A stretch of DNA of 64,000 nucleotides, from positions 1 through 64,000 of the forward strand of contig DAOVRZ010000016.1 in the NCBI GenBank assembly GCA_030627905.1. The letters run 5' to 3'. This document shows positions 8,288-16,764 of this stretch, in pieces. Positions within the stretch are counted from its first letter, which is position 1. Each line of letters opens with the position of its first letter. The position numbers and the translations under genes were made by a program. Origin of the DNA: JAGMES01 sp023128035. GTDB taxonomy: Bacteria > Bacillota > Halanaerobiia > DY22613. Under the pieces are notes generated by a model, which did no database searches, was not told the DNA's origin, and was given only the letters and a program-made list of their open reading frames with translations.

Positions 8288-9649
8288 TTATCCATTTTGT
8301 ATTTTTTCAATGATCTTATCTATAATATTTTTAAATGATCTGTCTTGTTCTAGTTTACCACTAATTTTATTATAAGCATGGATTACAGTAGTATGGTCTC
8401 GACCACCAAATTTTTCTCCAATCTGTGGTAAAGAAGAATCAGTTAATTCTCTGGAAATATACATTGCAATTTGACGTGGAAAAGCTATAGATTGAGTACG
8501 GGCTTTAGAAGTCATATCTTTAAGTTTGAGACCATAATACTCTGTGATAACTTCCTGGATTAACTTGATAGAGATTTCTCTTGGTTTTGCATTCGGAAGA
8601 ATATCTTTAAGAGCTTCTCTAGCTAGTTCTTCAGTAATTTTTTTATTAATTAAGGAAGAATAAGCTACAACCCGAATCAAGGCACCTTCTAATTCACGAA
8701 TGTTTGATTTAATATGATGAGCAATATAAACAATAGCTTCATTTGGCACTTGTAAGTTTTCTATACTGGCTTTTTTCCGCAATATTGCAATTCTTGTTTC
8801 GAAATCAGGTTTTTGAATATCAGTGATTAATCCCCACTCAAATCGTGAACGCAATCTAGCCTCTAAAGTAGGGATTTCTTTAGGGGTCCGGTCACTTGAC
8901 AGGATAATTTGCTTGTTTGCTTCATGTAGAGTGTTAAAGGTATGGAAGAATTCTTCTTGAGTTCGCTCTTTGCCAGCAACAAATTGAATATCATCCACTA
9001 ACAAGACATCAATACTACGATATTTATTCCTAAACTCTGCTGTTTTATCATCACGAATAGAATTGATTAATTCATTTGTGAAAGTTTCTGATGAAATATA
9101 AACAACCTTGGTATTTGGTGAATGTTTTAATATATAATGCCCAATAGCCTGCATTATATGTGTTTTTCCTAAGCCAACATCACCGTAAATAAATAGCGGG
9201 TTATAAGCTTTGGCTGGAGCTTCTGAGACAGCTAAAGATGCAGCATGTGCAAATCTATTGTTATTTCCTACTACAAAAGTATCAAAAGTGTATTTAGGAT
9301 TTAGAGAAGTAATTGGATTAGAAATTATTTGCTCTTCAGGTCTTTTTTTTGTAGAATTTTGCTTAAATTGTTCATTATCAGTAAGGTTTTCTTTAGAATT
9401 AGGTGTAACAAAAGAAATTTTAAAGTCTTCTTTTGTGATCTGATATAAAGTATCTTTGATTAATTCGACGTATCGAGATTCCAGCCATTCTCGGGAAAAT
9501 TCATTTGGTACTTGAATGATAATTTGATTTTGGTCAATAGACACTATTTCAGTTAATTTGAACCAGGTATCAAAACTAGGTTTACTTAATTTAGATTTGA
9601 TAATTTTTAAGGCTTCATCCCAGATGAATGAATTTTTCTTCTTAGTCAT
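8288..9649 (-). CDS. dnaA: Chromosomal replication initiator protein DnaA
   Basis: Binds DnaA boxes and opens oriC. 453 residues from the ATG at 9649, which has GGAGGATTATTT directly upstream; an in-frame start further upstream is not needed. Domain I (WF-containing, 1-80), a Lys/Glu-rich linker (to about 120), the AAA+ core with Walker A GDVGLGKT at 156-163 and Walker B LLVDDIQF, then the C-terminal helix-turn-helix with the DnaA signature DHTTVIHAYNKI. It is flanked on both sides by DnaA-box clusters. Confidence 0.98.
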   Translation of the reverse strand: MTKKKNSFIWDEALKIIKSKLSKPSFDTWFKLTEIVSIDQNQIIIQVPNEFSREWLESRYVELIKDTLYQITKEDFKISFVTPNSKENLTDNEQFKQNSTKKRPEEQIISNPITSLNPKYTFDTFVVGNNNRFAHAASLAVSEAPAKAYNPLFIYGDVGLGKTHIMQAIGHYILKHSPNTKVVYISSETFTNELINSIRDDKTAEFRNKYRSIDVLLVDDIQFVAGKERTQEEFFHTFNTLHEANKQIILSSDRTPKEIPTLEARLRSRFEWGLITDIQKPDFETRIAILRKKASIENLQVPNEAIVYIAHHIKSNIRELEGALIRVVAYSSLINKKITEELAREALKDILPNAKPREISIKLIQEVITEYYGLKLKDMTSKARTQSIAFPRQIAMYISRELTDSSLPQIGEKFGGRDHTTVIHAYNKISGKLEQDRSFKNIIDKIIEKIQNG

Positions 9650-10126
9650 AAATAATCCTCCCATATGGCTAATAAAATTTCTTTCCACAATTTATTCACA
9701 TTGTGTGGATAAATGAGTGTGTATAAGAACTATGCATCCCTTTTTAAATAGCAGAGGGGCTTGAATAGGAATTTTCATTAGTCAATTTACAAGATATAAA
9801 GATAGACTACACATAATATCCACAAAAATAGAGTTGGAACAGATTTATTCACACCCTATTGATAAAATAAAGGCTTTTTGTGGATAAAGAAAAATTATAC
9901 ACAAAAAACCCCTTCACCTATGAGTTATTCACACTTTATGCACATTATGTGGATAAAGTGTGAATTAGCGTTTGCTGAACCTTGTCGCTTCTAAAGACAA
10001 ATCACTTTAATCATATCAAACTATTCACAGATTATCAACAATTAATTTTAACTCGTCAACATTTTTTTCACAAAATAGACTAGCAATTATATCTGTTGAT
10101 AACTTTAAACTCCTTGAAGCTATGAC
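9650..10126. other. oriC, upstream lobe with a dense DnaA-box array
   Basis: At least nine 9-mers match the DnaA box closely: TTATTCACA at 9692, 9845 and 9925, TGTGGATAA at 9704, 9879 and 9948, TGTGTATAA at 9718, TTATACACA at 9895 and TTATGCACA at 9936. Looser matches are TTATCAACA at 10032 and TGTTGATAA at 10094. No gene fits in the stretch. It separates leftward dnaA from the rightward rnpA operon, the usual Firmicutes origin architecture. Confidence 0.88.
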
Positions 10127-10156
10127 TTGACATAGTGTGTGAGTCTGCCATATAAT
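10127..10156 (+). promoter_or_regulatory. Sigma-A promoter of the rnpA (formerly rpmH-rnpA) operon
   Basis: TTGACA (10127-10132), 18-nt spacer, TATAAT (10151-10156). In relatives this promoter drives rpmH-rnpA. Two ribosome-binding sites follow, AAAGGAGG near 10192 and AAGGAGG near 10228, but only the second serves a gene; rpmH is missing. Confidence 0.8.
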
Positions 10157-10244
10157 TCTGATTAGACTCGAAAATGGTATATATTCGCTTGAAAGGAGGA
10201 AAGCTTAAGTTATTAACAGGTAAAATAAGGAGGATTCATTTTTT

Positions 10245-10595
10245 GTGAAGATTAAGAGCGCAAAGTTGAGGAAGAATCGTGAGTTTCAGCGAGTATATAA
10301 ATTTGGGAAATCCTTTGCGAATAAAATACTTGTTGTTTATGTTTTTTATCATCCACAAAATTCTGAAAGAAGAGTTGGGTTTACAGTTAGTAAAAAGTTT
10401 GGTAATGCAGTGAAGAGAAACAGACTAAAACGATTAATGAAAGAGGCTTATCGACTGAATCAATATCAGATTCAGGATGGAATAGATTTAATTTTTCTTC
10501 CTAGACAAAGAATTATTGGAGCAAAATTCAAAGAGATTGAAAAAGGTATGACAAAGTTGTTTTCAAAAGCAGGAATTTTAAAGAAAGATAAATAA
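10245..10595 (+). CDS. rnpA: Ribonuclease P protein component
   Basis: The protein cofactor of RNase P, which helps the RNA subunit bind tRNA precursors; 116 residues, typical. The RNR motif region reads RNRLKRLMKEAYRL, preceded by GFTVSKKFGNAVKRN. It starts with GTG after AAGGAGG. The gene is normally second after rpmH; here it is first in its operon because rpmH is absent. YidD follows 21 bp downstream. Confidence 0.96.
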   Translation: MKIKSAKLRKNREFQRVYKFGKSFANKILVVYVFYHPQNSERRVGFTVSKKFGNAVKRNRLKRLMKEAYRLNQYQIQDGIDLIFLPRQRIIGAKFKEIEKGMTKLFSKAGILKKDK

Positions 10596-10616
10596 CTATA
10601 TCAAGAGGGAATTGTT

Positions 10617-10829
10617 ATGATTAAAAAGTTAATCATCTTAGTAATCAAATTTTATCAAAAATTTATATCTCCAATTAAACCAGGTAAATGTCGATTTTAT
10701 CCAACTTGTTCTCAATATATGCTCCAGGCCGTTGAAAAATATGGTGCTTTTAAAGGTTTTGTTTTAGGAATGAAAAGAATATTGAAATGTCATCCTTTTC
10801 ACCCAGGAGGATATGACCCATTAAAATAA
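10617..10829 (+). CDS. yidD: Membrane protein insertion efficiency factor YidD
   Basis: A 70-residue membrane-associated protein that assists YidC-dependent insertion. It shows the family pattern: an N-terminal amphipathic helix, then CRFYPTCSQYM, and a C-terminal KCHPFHPGGYDP motif with its conserved cysteines. It lies between rnpA and yidC, the standard neighbourhood. Confidence 0.95.
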   Translation: MIKKLIILVIKFYQKFISPIKPGKCRFYPTCSQYMLQAVEKYGAFKGFVLGMKRILKCHPFHPGGYDPLK

Positions 10830-10851
10830 ACAATGTTGAGGAGGTTATATT

Positions 10852-11523
10852 TTGTTACAGTACTTTATTGTTGGTGTTAACCTAAACCCCGTAAGTTGGT
10901 TAGGTGGTTTAATGGCTGAGGCTTTAAAGATTTTATTTACCTTGACAAGTAATTGGGGTGTAGCAATTATTCTTTTTACTTTAATAGTGAAGTTGGCTCT
11001 TCATCCATTGAACAAAAAACAGATGAATTCTATGAAAGTTATGCAAGAACTTCAACCAGAGATTGAGAATTTAAAAAAGAAATATAAAGGTGATAAACAG
11101 CAAGTTCAGGTTAAGATGATGGAACTTTATAAGGAGAAAGGTTATAATCCTGCAGCAGGTTGTTTACCTCTTTTAGTTCAATTACCTATTCTTTGGGCTT
11201 TATTTGGATCTATTCGAGGATTGGCAGAGTTGGAGCACGCTAAGTTTTTATGGTTAGATAGTCTTTCCAAAACAGGTGATCTGACTTTGATTATTTTAAC
11301 AGCTATTGTTACCTTTGGACAATCATATTTACAGCAAAAACTTACTCCTAATTCTTCAAACCAAAATGCGATGATGTTATATATGATGCCTATTATGATT
11401 ATCTTTATTGGGAGGACACTCCCAGCAGGTCTTCTCCTTTATTGGTTTACCTCAACTTTGGTTATGACAGTTCAACAGTTTTTAATGTATAGAGAACCAG
11501 GTTTAAAGGGGGATGCGAAATAA
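10852..11523 (+). CDS. yidC: Membrane protein insertase YidC/OxaA/SpoIIIJ family
   Basis: Inserts and folds membrane proteins. 223 residues with about five membrane segments and no large periplasmic domain, as in Gram-positive YidC. Visible family motifs are NWGVAIILFTLIVKLALHPL, a positively charged cytoplasmic hairpin (LKKKYKGDKQQ), GCLPLLVQLPI, and LPAGLLLYW. It starts with TTG behind GAGGAGGTTATATT. The N-terminus has no lipobox cysteine, unlike B. subtilis SpoIIIJ. Confidence 0.94.
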   Translation: MLQYFIVGVNLNPVSWLGGLMAEALKILFTLTSNWGVAIILFTLIVKLALHPLNKKQMNSMKVMQELQPEIENLKKKYKGDKQQVQVKMMELYKEKGYNPAAGCLPLLVQLPILWALFGSIRGLAELEHAKFLWLDSLSKTGDLTLIILTAIVTFGQSYLQQKLTPNSSNQNAMMLYMMPIMIIFIGRTLPAGLLLYWFTSTLVMTVQQFLMYREPGLKGDAK

Positions 11524-11524
11524 A

Positions 11525-12154
11525 ATGGCAAGTTCTCTGAGACAAAAAGGTAAGACCGTTGATTTTGCGATTGAAGAAGCTTTACGTATACTGGGTGTGA
11601 CTAAAGATAAAGTTGATGTTACTGTTATTGATGAAGGAAAATCAGGATTTTTCGGTTTTTTTGGTTCTCGTGATGCTCTTGTGGAAGTGACAATTAAAGA
11701 GACAAAAGTTGATCGAGCTATTCAGTTTTTAGAAAATGTTATGAAGAAAATGGGAATGGAAGTTAAAGTAGAACTCGTTGGGGATTCAGAAGCGCAAGAT
11801 CAGATAAAGTTAAATTTAGTGGGAGAAAATTTAGGAATTCTTATAGGTCATCGTGGGAATACTCTGGATTCTCTTCAATACCTTGCTTCATTGGTTGCTA
11901 ATAAAGATGGTGAAAAATATGTCAGAATTGTTTTAGATGCTGAAGGATATCGTCAACGTAGAAAAGATACCTTATTTCAATTGGCACAAAGATTGGCTGA
12001 AAAAGCTAGAGCTACTAGAAGAAAAGTTGTATTGGAACCTATGCCTCCGCATGAAAGAAGAATTATTCATCTAGCTTTACAGGAAGAAAAAAATATTAAG
12101 ACATATAGTGAAGGGCGTGAGCCTTATCGTAAAGTAATTATTGTAGCTAACTAA
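11525..12154 (+). CDS. jag: RNA-binding protein Jag (KhpB)
   Basis: An RNA-binding protein with an N-terminal Jag domain (VDFAIEEALRILGV), a KH domain (LGILIGHRGNTLDSLQYL, the GxxG loop is GHRG) and a C-terminal R3H domain (PPHERRIIH). The 209-residue length is usual. It follows yidC with the ATG at 11525 overlapping the yidC stop region, so the two are probably coupled. In streptococci and clostridia Jag/KhpB is linked to cell-division and toxin mRNA control. Confidence 0.94.
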   Translation: MASSLRQKGKTVDFAIEEALRILGVTKDKVDVTVIDEGKSGFFGFFGSRDALVEVTIKETKVDRAIQFLENVMKKMGMEVKVELVGDSEAQDQIKLNLVGENLGILIGHRGNTLDSLQYLASLVANKDGEKYVRIVLDAEGYRQRRKDTLFQLAQRLAEKARATRRKVVLEPMPPHERRIIHLALQEEKNIKTYSEGREPYRKVIIVAN

Positions 12155-12169
12155 ATAAAGATGTGCAGT

Positions 12170-12200
12170 AAACCCAGTAGGGCTAATCTCTGCTGGGTTT
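12170..12200 (+). terminator. Hairpin after jag
   Basis: AAACCCAG pairs with CTGGGTTT around a loop of about 15 nt, 15 bp past the jag stop. The T-run is weak (CACTACTTT), so termination may be partial and mnmE may also be read from the rnpA promoter. Confidence 0.5.
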
Positions 12201-12280
12201 CACTACTTTATATTACAAATTAATTATTTTCATAAATATTTTTAGGGATGGTTATCTTATAAAGTAAGGAGGGGAGAGAA

Positions 12281-13660
12281 ATGTACGTACGCGATACTAT
12301 TACTGCCATTTCCACTCCCATTGGAGAAGCTGGATTAGGCATTATTAGAGTTAGTGGAGATCAGGCAGTCGAGATTGTTGATAAGATTTTTAGAGGAAAA
12401 AAGAAACTCTCAGAGACTGGTACTTATCAAGCCAGATATGGAAATATTTTAGATTTAAAGACTGATAAAAAAATTGATGAAGTTGTTTGCCTTTTAATGC
12501 GTTCTCCTCGTTCGTTTACAGGTGAAAATGTTGTTGAAGTAGGTTGTCATGGAGGAATTATACCTATAAGACGAATTACGAATGCAATTTTAGATGCTGG
12601 AGCTAGGCTTGCTGAGCCTGGCGAGTTTTCAAAAAGAGCTTTTTTGAATGGGCGAATTGACTTAACACAGGCTGAGGCGATTATTGAAATCATTACTTCA
12701 CACACTGAAACTGCGATGGATGTTGCTGTGAAACAATTAGAAGGTGGTCTTTCGAATAAAATCAGCAATCTTCGACAAAAATTAATCGGAGTTATGGCTC
12801 ATTTGGAGGCCGCTTTGGATTTTCCTGAGGATGAGATTGAAGGTTTTTCAGAAATTGAGATCAGAAATCATTTGTCTGAAGTAATTGTTGAAGTTGAAAA
12901 GCTTTTAAAGACAGGGAAAACTGGGAAGATTTATCGTGAAGGGATCAAAACTATTATTGCAGGTAGACCAAATGTAGGTAAATCAAGTCTGTTGAATGCT
13001 TTGTTACAAGAACAGCGGGCAATTGTTACAGATATTCCAGGTACAACTCGGGATGTCATTGAAGAAATGATTAATCTTGGAGGAGTTCCTTTAAAACTAG
13101 TAGACACAGCTGGAATTCGTGAGACAGAAGATTTAATTGAACAAATGGGTGTGGAAAAAAGCAAAGAATTTTTGAATCGCGCAGATCTGGTATTATTAGT
13201 TCTTGATGCTAGTAGTGGGTTAGATTCAGAAGATCGTCAGATTATTGAAATGGCACGGAATAAAAAAATGATTGTCGTTATTAATAAAACGGATTTAGAA
13301 ACTCAATTTGACGAATCTGAATTGAGAGATTTATTACCTGCTAAAAGAATTGTAAAAACATCTATGGTTGAAGATATTGGTTTAGATCAATTGACTAATG
13401 CTATTATTGAGATGATTTTTGATGGTGAAGTTGTCTCTACTGATCAGACAATTATCACCAATCTTAGACACCAACGTGCTATTGAAGAATCATTAACAAA
13501 TCTTATGAGAGCAAAAGAAAGTTTAGAAGCGAATATGCCTTATGATTTTGTAACAATTGATCTAAAAACTGGTCTTGATTATCTTGGTCGGGTTACAGGT
13601 GAGTCCCTCACAGAAGATATTATTGATCAAATTTTTGCTGAATTTTGTCTAGGTAAGTGA
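12281..13660 (+). CDS. mnmE: tRNA modification GTPase MnmE
   Basis: With MnmG it makes the cmnm5 modification at U34 of tRNAs. 459 residues. An N-terminal folate-binding domain, a helical domain, and an inserted G domain: G1 GRPNVGKSS near 226, G3 DTAGIRE, G4 NKTD. The C-terminal catalytic motif CLGK is intact. The gene ends exactly where a 119-bp repeat begins: the TGA stop is bases 2-4 of the repeat (GTGAACTCG), so the insertion now supplies the stop codon while leaving CLGK whole. Confidence 0.97.
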   Translation: MYVRDTITAISTPIGEAGLGIIRVSGDQAVEIVDKIFRGKKKLSETGTYQARYGNILDLKTDKKIDEVVCLLMRSPRSFTGENVVEVGCHGGIIPIRRITNAILDAGARLAEPGEFSKRAFLNGRIDLTQAEAIIEIITSHTETAMDVAVKQLEGGLSNKISNLRQKLIGVMAHLEAALDFPEDEIEGFSEIEIRNHLSEVIVEVEKLLKTGKTGKIYREGIKTIIAGRPNVGKSSLLNALLQEQRAIVTDIPGTTRDVIEEMINLGGVPLKLVDTAGIRETEDLIEQMGVEKSKEFLNRADLVLLVLDASSGLDSEDRQIIEMARNKKMIVVINKTDLETQFDESELRDLLPAKRIVKTSMVEDIGLDQLTNAIIEMIFDGEVVSTDQTIITNLRHQRAIEESLTNLMRAKESLEANMPYDFVTIDLKTGLDYLGRVTGESLTEDIIDQIFAEFCLGK

Positions 13661-13775
13661 ACTCGTTCAGCTAAAGCTGAACATCAGGGCTTCAGTGGAG
13701 GATTCTACCCCTACTGAAGATTAAAAACAATTTCTCCCACTTATAGAAGTGGGGGTCTTATCTAAAAAGATAAAA
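13657..13775 (+). repeat. Three-hairpin repeat, copy 2 (119 bp), between mnmE and mnmG
   Basis: Full-length copy running GTGAACTCG to AAAAGATAAAA. It overlaps the last base of the final mnmE codon and its stop, and fills the gap before mnmG. It carries small changes (GTTCAGC for GTCCAGC; CATCAGGGC for CATCGGGGC). Because its reading frame runs open into mnmG, it creates false upstream starts for that gene. Confidence 0.85.
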
Positions 13776-13817
13776 ATTTATACAAGTGTGAATATATCGG
13801 GGAAAGGATGTCTGAAA

Positions 13818-15710
13818 TTGGAGAAGTCAATCTTTACATATCCAACTTCTTATGATGTGATTATTATTGGGGCTGGACATGCTGGATGCGAAGCAGGCCT
13901 TGCATCCGCAAGAATGGGGATGAAAACGTTAGTTTTAACAATCAGTCTTGATCATGTGGCTTTTATGCCATGTAATCCTTCTATTGGTGGTCCTGCAAAA
14001 GCTCATATTGTTCGTGAGATTGATGCTTTGGGTGGTGAGATGGGTAAAAATATTGATGCTACCTCTATTCAAATCCGAATGCTAAATACTCGAAAAGGGC
14101 CAGCCGTTCATTCATTGCGAGCTCAAGCAGATAAAATAGAATATCATCGTCGAATGAAACAGGTATTAGAGAATACTCAAAATTTAGATTTGAAACAAGC
14201 GGTTGTTGAAGATCTAGTCATAGAGAATGAGGAAGTGAAAGGTGTTATAACCAGGACTGGAGTTTATTTCCCAGGAAATAAAGTAATTTTAACCTCAGGT
14301 ACTTTTTTAAGAGGGAAGATTATTATTGGTGAAGCTACTTTTGTATCTGGTCCAAACTTACAATATCCAGCTAATGAACTATCTCATTCTTTAAAAGAGT
14401 ATGGAATTCGTCTTAGAAGATTTAAAACGGGAACCCCTCCAAGAGTGGATGGAAAAACTTTAGATTTTGATAAAATGGAGATTCAAGAGGGAGACCTAGA
14501 TTTAAAGTTTTCGTTTAATTCACCAGAACTAGAAATGCAATCAATTCCTTGTTGGTTGACTTATACAAATAATTATACTCATGATGTTATTCATGGGAAT
14601 ATGGATCGTGCCCCTTTATTTTGTGGAGATATTGAAGGGACTGGGCCAAGGTATTGTCCTTCTATTGAGGATAAAGTAACACGTTTTCCTGACAAAGAGA
14701 GACATCAGGTTTTTTTAGAACCCGAAAGTTTATCGACAAATGAATATTATGTTGCAGGTCTTTCTACGAGTTTACCCTATGATGTTCAATTGGGCTATCT
14801 TAGAACAATTCCAGGGATGGAAAATGTAGAAATAGCAAGACCTGGCTATGCAATTGAGTACGATTGTCTGGATCCTACTCAATTGAAACCGACGTTGGAA
14901 ACTAAAGTTCTTAAAGGGCTATACACTGCTGGACAGGTTAATGGAACTTCTGGATATGAAGAAGCTGCTGGGCAGGGATTAATGGCTGGCATTAACGCTG
15001 TTTTGGCTATTTGCGGTGATGAACCTCTAGTATTGAAACGTTCAGAAGCTTACTTGGGAGTATTAATCGATGATTTAGTGACAAAAGGAACCAATGAACC
15101 ATATCGAATGCTCACTTCACGTGCAGAATATCGATTGATATTACGCCAAGATAATGCAGATCTTCGTTTGTCTGAGATTGGATTCCAAATTGGACTGCTA
15201 AAAGAAGAAGAATACCAAAAATACCTCACTAAACGAGAAGAGATTCAAAAAGGTCTAGAATATCTAAGTCAGGTTAGAATTAATCCAACGAATGAAGTAA
15301 AAGCAATTTTAGCTGAAATGGAAAGTGGTAAGCTACAAAAACCTGTTTCATTGGTTGATATTTTCCGCCGACCTGAACTTAGCTATGATGATTTACGCAA
15401 ACTAGATCCCAATTTATTAGATTTACCAAAAGTTGTGAAGGAACAATTAGAAATTGAGATAAAATATGAGGGATATATAAATAGGCAAATGAGTCAAATT
15501 CAAGCTTTTAAAAAGATGGAAGATAAAATATTACCAGTGGATACGGATTATGTGAATATGGTGAATATGAGAAAAGAGGCAAGAGAGAAGCTAGATAATA
15601 TTAAACCTCACTCATTAGGTCAAGCTTCTCGAATCTCTGGTGTATCTCCTGCAGATATTTCAGTATTAATGATTTATCTTGAAAAAATCGAAAAAGAAAA
15701 AACAAAATAA
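13818..15710 (+). CDS. mnmG: tRNA uridine-5-carboxymethylaminomethyl modification enzyme MnmG
   Basis: The FAD- and NADH-dependent partner of MnmE. About 630 residues from the TTG at 13818, normal for the family. The dinucleotide-binding motif GAGHAGCEAG lies near residue 18, and the conserved family stretches PCNPSIGGPAKAH, TGTPPRVDG and YEEAAGQG are present. TTG 13818 is chosen for its AAAGGA ribosome-binding site 8 bp upstream; an in-frame GTG at 13749 lies inside the repeat and should be ignored. Confidence 0.95.
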   Translation: MEKSIFTYPTSYDVIIIGAGHAGCEAGLASARMGMKTLVLTISLDHVAFMPCNPSIGGPAKAHIVREIDALGGEMGKNIDATSIQIRMLNTRKGPAVHSLRAQADKIEYHRRMKQVLENTQNLDLKQAVVEDLVIENEEVKGVITRTGVYFPGNKVILTSGTFLRGKIIIGEATFVSGPNLQYPANELSHSLKEYGIRLRRFKTGTPPRVDGKTLDFDKMEIQEGDLDLKFSFNSPELEMQSIPCWLTYTNNYTHDVIHGNMDRAPLFCGDIEGTGPRYCPSIEDKVTRFPDKERHQVFLEPESLSTNEYYVAGLSTSLPYDVQLGYLRTIPGMENVEIARPGYAIEYDCLDPTQLKPTLETKVLKGLYTAGQVNGTSGYEEAAGQGLMAGINAVLAICGDEPLVLKRSEAYLGVLIDDLVTKGTNEPYRMLTSRAEYRLILRQDNADLRLSEIGFQIGLLKEEEYQKYLTKREEIQKGLEYLSQVRINPTNEVKAILAEMESGKLQKPVSLVDIFRRPELSYDDLRKLDPNLLDLPKVVKEQLEIEIKYEGYINRQMSQIQAFKKMEDKILPVDTDYVNMVNMRKEAREKLDNIKPHSLGQASRISGVSPADISVLMIYLEKIEKEKTK

Positions 15711-15723
15711 TTTCCCGGGAAAT
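15710..15723. promoter_or_regulatory. Noc-binding site (NBS), perfect palindrome
   Basis: ATTTCCCGGGAAAT matches the 14-bp B. subtilis Noc-binding consensus exactly. It spans the mnmG stop and the short gap before rsmG, about 1 kb upstream of the noc gene. Confidence 0.75.
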
Positions 15724-15728
15724 AGGTG

Positions 15729-16460
15729 ATGGAAGTGAATGATAATAGAGAAATTTTAATTTCTGGAATTAATGAACTTGGAGTACAAATTGATTCGAAT
15801 CAATTGGATAGTTTTGATAAATTTATGTTTTTAATGCTAGAATGGAATGAAAAAATAAACTTAACAGCCATCACTGATTCAAAGAGTATTTTAGTAAAAC
15901 ATTTTATGGATTCTATTACGCCATTACTTTTCATCAACAAATATAATCTTGATTTTAGTTCTATTCTTGATATGGGGACAGGTGCTGGTTTCCCTGGCAT
16001 ACCTTTAAAAATAATATTGCCAGATACTTCGTTAGTATTAGTTGATTCTCTAAAAAAACGAATTAATTATTTAGAAGTTATTATTGATGAGTTGAATCTT
16101 GAAAATGTCAGTACTGTGCACGGTCGTGCAGAAGAAGTTGGCCAAGATCAAACTTTACGCCAAAATTCTACAATTGTATTGTCTAGAGCAGTCGCTTCTA
16201 TGAAGGTTCTTGCTGAGTATTGTTTACCTTTGGTAAAAGTTGGTGGATATTTTTTAGCCTTTAAGGGACCTGGAGTAAAAGAAGAACTAAATGATGCTAA
16301 AAATGCTTTTAAAATTTTGGGTGGGGAAATAATTGGTGTTGAAAATTTACAACTTCCACTTATTAATGACCCAAGGACTTTAGTTTTTGTAAAGAAAATC
16401 AAAGCCACTCCAAATAAATATCCACGTCGCCCTGGAATACCTAAAAAGGCTCCTCTTTAA
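15729..16460 (+). CDS. rsmG: 16S rRNA (guanine527-N7)-methyltransferase RsmG
   Basis: Methylates G527 of 16S rRNA with S-adenosylmethionine. About 243 residues. The Rossmann-type SAM motif reads ILDMGTGAGFPGIPL, followed by LVDSLKKRINYLE and the family segment VLSRAVASMKVL. The ATG at 15729 is immediately preceded by an in-frame GTG, and the start could be either. The C-terminus ends in a basic YPRRPGIPKKAPL segment, usual for RsmG. Confidence 0.96.
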   Translation: MEVNDNREILISGINELGVQIDSNQLDSFDKFMFLMLEWNEKINLTAITDSKSILVKHFMDSITPLLFINKYNLDFSSILDMGTGAGFPGIPLKIILPDTSLVLVDSLKKRINYLEVIIDELNLENVSTVHGRAEEVGQDQTLRQNSTIVLSRAVASMKVLAEYCLPLVKVGGYFLAFKGPGVKEELNDAKNAFKILGGEIIGVENLQLPLINDPRTLVFVKKIKATPNKYPRRPGIPKKAPL

Positions 16461-16467
16461 AATAACC

Positions 16468-16536
16468 AAAAAAGGATGGCAAATAACGTTCCTCGGAAAC
16501 ATCCGTGATGCGACTTATATCTGCTATCCTTTTTTT
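16468..16536. terminator. Long hairpin terminator after rsmG (family member 1)
   Basis: AAAAAAGGATGGCA pairs with TGCTATCCTTTTTTT across about 40 nt that can fold further (GTTCC with GGAAAC). It lies just after rsmG and has T-runs on both strands. A related hairpin, alike in its inner sequence as well as its stem, stands at 26141-26216. Confidence 0.7.
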
Positions 16537-16538
16537 AG

Positions 16539-16657
16539 TTTTGTCTTTTGAGATAAGACCCCCACTTCTATAAGTGGGGGGAATTGTTTTTAATCTTCAG
16601 TAGGGGTAGAATCCCCTACTGAAGCCCCAATGTTCAGCTTTAGCTGGACGAGTTCAC
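16539..16657 (-). repeat. Three-hairpin repeat, copy 3 (119 bp), inverted
   Basis: Full-length copy with GTGAACTCG at 16657 and the distal end at 16539. It is the only copy that points against the neighbouring genes. It abuts the rsmG terminator on the left and a short open-frame remnant on the right. Confidence 0.85.
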
Positions 16658-16736
16658 TAGAGAATTCGGTATATTTGAAAATTCCATTTTAAAAGAAGAA
16701 GGAACTGAATCAATTTTGACGAAATTATTTCTTTGA
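16658..16736 (+). pseudogene. Short C-terminal coding remnant
   Basis: From the edge of repeat copy 3 an open frame of about 26 codons reads to TGA (16734-16736). It contains EFGIFENSILKEEGTESI and has a composition typical of real protein, but no start codon of its own. It may be the tail of a gene cut by the repeat, or chance. I do not recognise the family. Confidence 0.25.
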
Positions 16737-16764
16737 AGAAGAAAAAAGGGGGTTAACCTTTTAT

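Noticed and set aside
10163..10244. A 24-codon ORF (ATG near 10174) as a short L34
   Set aside because: Its product has none of the Arg/Lys-rich L34 pattern and runs through the ribosome-binding sites.
13749..13817. In-frame upstream GTG extension of mnmG
   Set aside because: It lies inside repeat copy 2 and has no family similarity or ribosome-binding site; TTG 13818 has both.
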